This document shows positions 44,474-53,400 of a stretch of DNA of 64,000 nucleotides, piece after piece. Position numbers and translations under genes: made by a program. Within the stretch, counting starts at the first letter, position 1; the number at the start of each line of letters is the position of its first letter. Origin of the DNA: Syngnathus acus (lineage: Eukaryota; Chordata; Actinopteri; Syngnathiformes; Syngnathidae); assembly GCF_901709675.1 (NCBI RefSeq), contig NC_051087.1:8024884-8088883 (forward strand), read 5' to 3'. Below the pieces are notes generated by a model, which searched no databases, had not been told where the DNA came from, and saw only the letters and a list, made by a program, of their open reading frames with translations.

Positions 44474-47400
44474 CGTAGCAGGTAATGAAAGTGCAAAGCG
44501 ATGGGGGTCCATCACAGTGCCAACAGCCGTATGGGATTATTTAAGTATGTGATTAATGATTGTGGGAAAGGCCGCAAAGCCAAATCATTGAGTTAAATTG
44601 AAATGATTTATTATTGAAAATTATTCACACCCCAAAAATGTGGAACTGCATTTTTTAAGAGGTGAGAATTGTTTCATAACCTCCAAAGGACATTATTGAT
44701 ATATTTTTGCCAACAACAATAATAGCACAAGATAGATTATGCATCACTGCTTTTGACCATATAATCATTTGTCACATTTATTTTGTTTAATCATTGTCCT
44801 TTACCTGCCTAATGGCAGAGTATGTATTGTAGGAATAGCCTCACCCTCCGCTCACACTTTGACAGGTTTTAATCATGCGACCACATCGGTTGGTTACAGG
44901 CCACCCACACACTAAAACCAAAAGAAAGCACTGAGCTCATACATGGCAACAATGAACCCAGTGGTTTTTGTTGTTGTTTTTTTTGCTGTTACTGCTATTG
45001 TTGTTGCAATCCTCCACACAGAAATGGTGCAATTAAAACCACCCCGTTACAATCAGTGTTTCAAATTTCAGATTTAGTGACCATCGGCAAAATGATCTCA
45101 GATGAACAGCGGCTCTGCTCCCTCCTGCATGGCACCCTTGTTGCAAGCCCAGTATGGTGATTAGCAAAGCCATTAGTGTGCTTACTGCCTCACAATGACA
45201 TTCAAGTAGGGAGGTATGTTGCTGCTGCTGTTTAAGTGGAGGTTAATTATACACCCACTGATACCGAAGGGACACCTTTAATGTGTGTTTTTCTTTTTCG
45301 TAGTTTGAATCACATTACAGGTGAATGGTCTCCAGCATTCGTTGGTCAAAATGATTGAGAATTACTTGTTCGTTCTTTGTTGTGTAACGGAGTTCTAGCT
45401 GATGTGTTATTTCATAACAGCGTATCTAATTTGAAAATTATCAAAATTTTCCCGAAATTTCCGATGGCCACCATGCCCATACTTCCACATCACATTTGAC
45501 AAGATTGAAGTATGCTGGCCTCCAGGATTAAAAAAAAATGCTTAGTGGACTACTGACACAATGGTTTGATGTTAGCTTGACTAACCCATTCTGCGTAATT
45601 GGTTATACTGAATTACTATGTCATTTCATTATTGTAAGGCAAAACTACTGCATGTTGGAGCGAAAGCAATATGACCGGGCCTTCTGGCGCTCTTGAGTGT
45701 TTTATCAATATATCCGTGCTGTGGTGAAACAATAACAATCCACTGGATTGAAGGACAATAAAAAAATCTGAGTGGCTTGTCAGACAAATAAGGCTAAGGA
45801 AGGCACTGGCCTCTTTGTTTTGTTTTTTACTGCCACATGATTATCCTGTGACGTTCCCAGAGAAGAACATCATTATTGAATCATTCCCACGAGTGATTAC
45901 CTATTTTACTTGAATGTCTGTAAACGAAATAATAGGCCAACCAATTTACACAAGGACCCATTTGCACATTTGTGGCCAAGCACGCTGTTCAAATAATCAC
46001 ATCGGCCATCCTTGCAATTTTTAGGTGATGACGCTGATGTCCTGCTATTTTTGTTTCGCCAACCCTGCCCTTTGTCCTCACCCTCAGTTCACCCTGTGCA
46101 TCAGTGTCCTTGAATCCCTCATTTCTTGTGCGGTGTGAAAAACCCAGAGTTATAATCAACTACATTATTCACATGTGCTCTGAGGTTGTCGGGGTCTTTC
46201 ATGCCACAGCTGCTTTTAGAAACAGCTTCATTGCATTTGCGGCATCACAAGAGTGATGATGCCTTATTAAAGTAGCCTATGTGACAGATTGCCTTCAGGA
46301 GAAGAATCATGGCAGAATCTAGTTTAGATAGATTGATAAGGCCATTTGAGACACTAACCTCCGCCCCATTTTATTCAACACTTGAATCGACTACGGCTAC
46401 TGTGCTTTGATGATGGGGTACTTGGAACGCTTAGTATTTTTTTCAAGTGGTTCTTTGTCCAACAGGTTTGAAAACTGCTCTAGAAATTTCTGAATGACAT
46501 CTGGAAATGTTGTGATGTATTAAACAAGTAGTATTTTGGTACGGCTACTCTACAGCAATCCTCAATTAATAGCTCGACACCGCTGACTGTCAAATCAGTC
46601 CGCAAAATTGCTTATTTCTAACTACAACGCAAGTACAGGAAATGCATTTAGTCACGCTGTTGGGCTGTGAGAGTTTCACACCTTGTCGTTGAAAAATTCT
46701 GTAGATGATGATTGATACATTTCACATTGCACTACTCCATTACACCGCATAGGCTAAAGCTCGACCTTTAGTTGAGCGCATGGCAGGTTCACGATACATT
46801 CAAACAGATTTGGAGAGCAGCCACAAAATGAACTGGAGCTGTGCAGTGACTTGAACAACACCTGACACAGCAGCCACTCTTAAATGTAACATGAAGGTGA
46901 CCCAAAACGTAAGATGTCACTGCAACTCATGTCTAATGACTGCACACAAAAAATGCTCTCTTCACAATCTAATGCAAACTAATGCTTCAAACATTTTGCC
47001 CTATCACAGTTAATATTGTGATTGTAGCACTGCATTGCAACCCAAGTTATCTTTTTCACGTTTTGCATTTAATCTCATCAATCTTAAAATTATGAAATTA
47101 TTATTTAATGAGTTAGGGACTTGTCTACTTGGATAAAGCTGCAGCAAATGCTTACGTAAGCTGCAATTTTTGCTTGCTTCTGCAATCTTTCTCAACATCA
47201 GCTGATGACCTGCTGGACTTGTAGGCATTTGCTGTATTGATCTTTGCCAGAAACTGAAATCTATGACTCGGGTCATGCGCAACAGAGGCCGGGTGCTGAG
47301 TTGGCACATATTTAAATGTATTTGAGATGACTGCGTGGTCTTTCCCCTCTGACAGCCTCATGACAGGTAGAAAGGGCACAGAGAAAGAGAGCAGCAACGG

Positions 47401-50400
47401 TAGTGTAGTGGGTTTAAATTTCCCTTCACTGGCCTCCAGTCCCTGCTGCTTTAAAGCTTGTGAAAGAAAACAAATCAATCCATCCATATTCTAAAACCGT
47501 TTCTCCTCATTTGGGTCGCGGTTTCCAGTTGACAGGGAGAACGTGCAAATTCCACACAGAGATCAAATTTTAACAGTATTATACCAGATACAATTCAAAC
47601 ATTTGATTTTCAATTGTATCAAATGTTGATCAACATTAATAGTCTTTTTTTATGCAGGGACAGTCTTTTGTATTCACACTGTGATGGACGGATGGGAATG
47701 GTTCTATGGGCGGGGGTTCGTGCTCAATTTCACTGTAGCAGCTTCAGACACCTAGCAAGTGTCCCATCTGGTGTATCAGATGCTGCTGTGCTTGTTGTCG
47801 TTCCTCAGCATCTCTGCAGGCTCTTGATCTACCCATGACTTTTAATACCAGTGCCTTGTTTTGGCTGACAGCAGCCCGCCAGCCCCTGGCCATCAAACAA
47901 CACTTCTCTGCTGTCCCATCTGTTTCAGACTAACACCTACTAATGCACCTTGCAAGCTTTCAAGGTTATTTATTATTCTTTCTCTATTTTGCAGTACCGC
48001 ATTGGGCAGCTTTACATGATCAGCAAACACAGCCATGAGCAGAGCGACCGAGGGGAAGGTGTGGAAGTTGTCCAGAACGAACCTTTTGAGGACCCCTTGC
48101 ATGGGCAGGGACAGTTCACAGAAAAACGGGTCTACCTCAACAGGTCTGTCACTTATACCTCTCCTACTCTAACCGACTGAAATCTGATGTGTTGTCGTCG
48201 TTGTGTAGAAGACAATGACAGGTGTTTTTATCGTTGCTTATTTACTCTTCAGAATATTCGCTTTCAATATTAACGCTGTCTTTTTCCCCATCACCCACTC
48301 TAATATACTGTACGCTTTCAATTAACGCCTTCATTTTCCCCCAGTGTAGTAACGCCTCTATCTCTCTTCAGAGGCAGAAGTGTTTGCGCATTATGAAATG
48401 ACTGTAACTCTTGAGCCAGTTGACACTCTGATACGAACCAAAAAAATTACACACCTTCATGATTAGACTTTACAAATGAACAAATTAGGAATGCCCACTC
48501 CTCTACAAAGTGTCATATTTTGCTTAGTCCTGCAAACAAGCGAATCTCCTTTTGCACAGGTGTTCACAGAGGCTAGCTATAAATAGAGTGAACCATTTTG
48601 TGATAGTTTAATCTGTGAAATTTAACGTGCATCATTTATCAGTTGCAATCAGTTAACTCAAGTATGATGTAAAAGGAAAGAACAATGGCAGGGTGGGCGA
48701 AACGTGGTGGACAAAGTTGTTGCAGGAGACTCATTTGAACCCAATCACTTGTGTCAGCATTCACCTTGCAGGGGGGATCATTGCTGACTAAGCACACAAC
48801 TGCCCTGCAGGAGCAAAGTAAAAAGCCCAAGTTGTTTCCATTCATGTCCTGCCATTCGATATCATGGTGAATGGAAATTGCTTCCAAAAAATCAAAACAC
48901 AACAAACGTATATATGCTTTGTAAATGATGAATTTTTTTTTAATGATGCTGATTAACAATTTCCAAACCTTTGATTTGGTGAAATAGTTTTTTGGAGCAT
49001 TAATTTCTAATGTCCAGCATTTTAGAGTTTGTTTTTCAAAAAAATGGCCAACTGCTCGCACCACTTGTAAGCATGGCCACACAGTTCCTGGCAGACATTT
49101 AAGAAGAGTAAAGCCAGGAATGGGAGAAATCAACAGATGAAAGTGTGGGCGGAGTGTCTGTCGCTAGGACAGAGATGAAGAGAGAAATAATCGATGCATA
49201 CACTACATTTTATGCATTCATTTTATATTACTTTTGATTCACAGTCGGTGTCCTTGTCAGTCAGAGAAAGTGCAGATGGAAGGAGACTGCATTTGATACA
49301 TTATGTTCATTGTGTAGCCCACTTGAGATCTGGATTTCAACATTGATCTAATCTGACATTGAACTATTTAAGAAATCTTGAGTGTATTTAAAAATATCTC
49401 TTCAGTGTATTCACGCTACATAATTACACTTGATAATATTGCCGTTCATTTTTTTGCATGATGTTTTTGGAAGACCCTAAACACTGTGCAGAGAAGACTG
49501 TGGAGAATATAGCATTTTCGGAAGTCACACTTCTTTTTTGCTTCCACTAATCTGTGCTGTGAGCAAGTAGAACAAGATGACTTCTTTGATTACAGAATCC
49601 ATTTGAGCCTGTTTCAGCAAGCACCTCATCGTTTTCTGTCTCTGCAGTAAACTTCCCAGCTGGGCTCGGGCAGTCGTTCCTAAAATCTTCTACGTGACCG
49701 AGAAGGCGTGGAACTATTACCCTTATACAGTCACAGGTTAGCACGTTACAGCCATTAGCATCAACTGTAATTTGACTTTTATTGTATTGAAGGTGACTTA
49801 ATGCAACCTTAGGTTTCTGCTTACCGTATTTTCCGGACTATAAGGCGCACCGGACTATCAGGTGCACCTTCAATGAATGGCCCATTTTAAAACGTTGTCC
49901 TTATATAAGTCGCACCGGACTATAAGGCGCACCATTAATGCATCATGTCAGATTTTTAATCCAAATCAAATCATTCTCCATTTTATCTTTTTTATTTCAA
50001 CTTCAGATGCAACAAATTACTTTATAATCGCAAAGTAATGATCCATAGTCTTTTTGATTCATGATTCATAGTCTTCAGCGGGCCACTTATGATTGATTTC
50101 ATGACACAATGCTTCGGGCCAGTTTAAATTTAGGAATTTGGTCCATATATAAGGCGCACCAGACTATAAGGCGCACTTTCGGCTTTTGAGAAAATTTTAG
50201 GATTTTAGGTGCGCCTTATAGTCCAGAAAATACGGTACATGAAGGGACATGTGGGAAAAGTGCAAAACTCAGCTCCAACTACATCTTAGTTGCAGTTTAT
50301 TCAAACTATGACTGCAAACAATAAGTGAAGTTGGCCCTCACACCCCCAAAAGAGTTTTTCTGTTCAGTGATGAGTCAATTCGGCCATGAGGGCGAGAAAC

Positions 50401-53400
50401 GGGGCACACCAGAAACTGGCACATATAGAGAAACAACCATTTGTACTCTCATTGCAATTAGTCAAGCTAAGATGCATGTTTTGAAAATGTGGGAGGAATC
50501 AGGCCTACCTGGGGATATCCCATGCAAGCACATTTAAACTCCACTAGACAAACCCACACCAATCGAAACAAAACCTCCTTGTTGACTTTATTAAGCGTTT
50601 ATCATGACGCACAACTTATACAGTGCTACTATAAAGCTACGTGCTGCCAACCCAAGTACCTGCACACAAGGATATTTGATGCCCCTTAAGAGAAAAGCTG
50701 TAGAACAGACAGTGCACGCTGCTTGGCATGCTGACATTTAACGACTCGATTGATGGTGACTCAGCCATCTCACCGTAAGTCACACTTGTGCAGCCTCTCT
50801 TCCTCACTTGGCCAGCAGAGTGAAAACATCAACATGTTCCCAACATGAGAATGTATTCGGTTGTTCATTCATCAGTGTTATTATATAAATGTGTTCATAT
50901 TTTAAGCTATTTAAGAAGTTGACAGCAATTAATTTTGTTTTTGTGCTTTTCCTGACATGACATGGATGGTTGGTTGTGTATCCTTCACCCTGTAGAATAC
51001 ACAGTAAGTATATTTCCTACCATTTGTGGACATACAGTATATCAAATTGCATCTTGAAGATAAGCGAGAGAGCTTGTTAGGTAATATTTTTTCAGCTTGT
51101 TCTTAGGCACATTTGAAACTAAACACAACAACTACATATGTTCAAATCAAATCTTATATTTTTTCCGCTACACAACCAACAATCGTAGCAATGGTGCTAT
51201 TTTAGGTGCATACAGTACGGTTGTCCTTTGAGAAGATTGACTCATTAGTTTCTAAACACAATAAAATTACTTTGCAGTGATTCCATGCTGGGAAAAAAAG
51301 AATTTACCGTATTTTCCGCACTATAAGGCGCACCGGATTATAAGGCGCACCTTCAATGAATGGCCCATTTTAAAACTTTGTCCATATATAAGGCGCACCG
51401 GATTATAAGGGGCACCTTCAGTGAATGGCCCATTTTAAAACTTTGTCCATATATAAGTCTATATATTTGGACACGCCTGCCGTAGTGGCTCAATATTGGT
51501 CCATATATAAGGCGCACCGGATTATAAGGCGCACTGTCGGTTTTTGAGAAAATTGGAGGTTTTTAGATGCGCCTTATAGTGCGGAAAATACGGTACCCTA
51601 AAAAATAATATGATGCATAGTTGCAATAATGACACTGACAATGTGACACGTGACCTGTGATGAATTTAGTGTTGAAGATTCACTGTATAATTTTGGTCTG
51701 CACTTTGCTTCTGGATGTATATTATGTAGATAATAAATGTCAACATCACGAGCCACACTTTAATGGGATGGAAAAGAAGGCGATGACAAGGCAGTGACAG
51801 AATGCTTGATATTTCTTTTAGTGTGGGAGGAATTTGCCATACATGTGTCAGTGTTGACACGTGAAGGCTGAATTCACTTTGTCAAGTGGCTCTGTGCCTA
51901 AATGCTATCAAGTTTAAGATTACAGCATCTTTGGCAGCATTTCTTCTCACCACTCCAATGAAGTTTCAAAGCAGCATTTAGCTTACGAGTCACTTTTATG
52001 TTGCGATTCATAAACTGGAGTTGAATTGTAATACATCAATGTGAATTATAGAGCAGAGAAAAAAATAAGCTGACTTGCACATGCTGAAATAAAGTATGTG
52101 TTGCTCTTTTTTTTTTTTTCAGTGCTCATTCCTTCCCAAGTTCTCCATTCACATAGAGACGAAATACGAGGACAACAAAGGTAGCAATGATAACGTAAGT
52201 GCACTCTGAAATTAAAGTAGAGAACAATGAGATTGTCAAAGATTTGGCACGGCATGAGCCATTTGGAATATTGAAGATCACTTTGCATAAGATTTGAGGC
52301 TGCCAAAGAAATTGCTCAACTTGTTGGCCTGCTCACCATCTTTTTAATTGTATGGTCATGCAATTGTATCTCTAAAATTGAATTATTTATAACTGTAATA
52401 TTTGTTATTAATTTAGTTTATTTTCTGGGGATAAAAAACTAAAATATTATTTTATAAAATTCTCTCAACCGTCGTTGACATACCCGCATGTTTTTGTCTT
52501 CAGTTCTTAAACACCCCAAGTTGCCATCTGTTCATCCCTATTCAAGCATGCATGTCACATATCACCCCCTTTATGCCAGCAGTGCTCAACCACATTGTCA
52601 TTGACACCCTGGAAGGCTAAGATAAAAACAGTATAGAAAGAACATTTTCCACATCCGTCATGGTGACAAAGTGCTGACCCAACAGGAAGCGACACAGCTG
52701 CTCTTAAAGATATCAAGCTCGATTAGCCATGAAAGTTGAGGAAAAACAAATGCTTGACACATTGACTGGATGCCTGCCACCATGTCTACCATCACTAAAT
52801 GTCATAGGAAAAAAAGGTTTCCTAAAATACATTTTCAACATAGTTGTGATGTGGTATGAAAGCAAAGTTTATCAAAGGAAAAGGTGAATTTAAAAATATA
52901 GCTTCTTGTGATATTTCACCTTTCATTCTGTAAATAAACGATTAACACAATTGTTTCTTGCAATTTATTTTGTGGAGCTCAAGCTACAGCTAGCTCATGG
53001 ACCCTTGGTGCTTAGTTACCCGATTTGAGAACCATGGCTTTAGAGGTATCGGTTCATGTTCAAGCCCAGCTGAAGTGACCTTGGCTAAAGCGTAGAACCT
53101 TCAACGAACACACCACATTGTACAAACGTGTCCTTCACCCCAACATCTGTCATACATGCACTTAGATACCACTGCATGACTTACTATCTCTTGTGTGTAT
53201 AAAAATGTAACAGTCAACTGTAATCTCCCCCTCGAGGGATACTGACGGATTAAATGCTGTTCCTCAAAAGATTAAGATGATGAGCGCCATAATGTTGACA
53301 CTATTCCTAAAATGTAGTGATGACTCAAATAGACACAAATGTTTCGTCTTCTTTCCAATGTATATTTCATAGACTGGAACCTTAAATGTTTGGCTCATTG

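Larger units (their letters stand above)
23534..47994 (+). other. pitpnc1 intron 1 (24.5 kb), repeat-bearing, no coding exon recognised
   Basis: It runs from donor GTGAGT at 23534 to acceptor TTTTGCAG ending 47994. It contains the MITEs, SINE fragments, LINE remnant, tandem repeats and (GT)n listed separately. I looked for nested genes among the longer open frames (for example 40074-40463 and 42423-42794) and found none with recognisable protein similarity. Long stretches such as 23700-26100, 26300-29800, 30000-32700, 34400-37000, 37400-39400, 41200-44400 and 44500-47400 show only AT-rich, low-complexity or unrecognised sequence. Confidence 0.7.
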
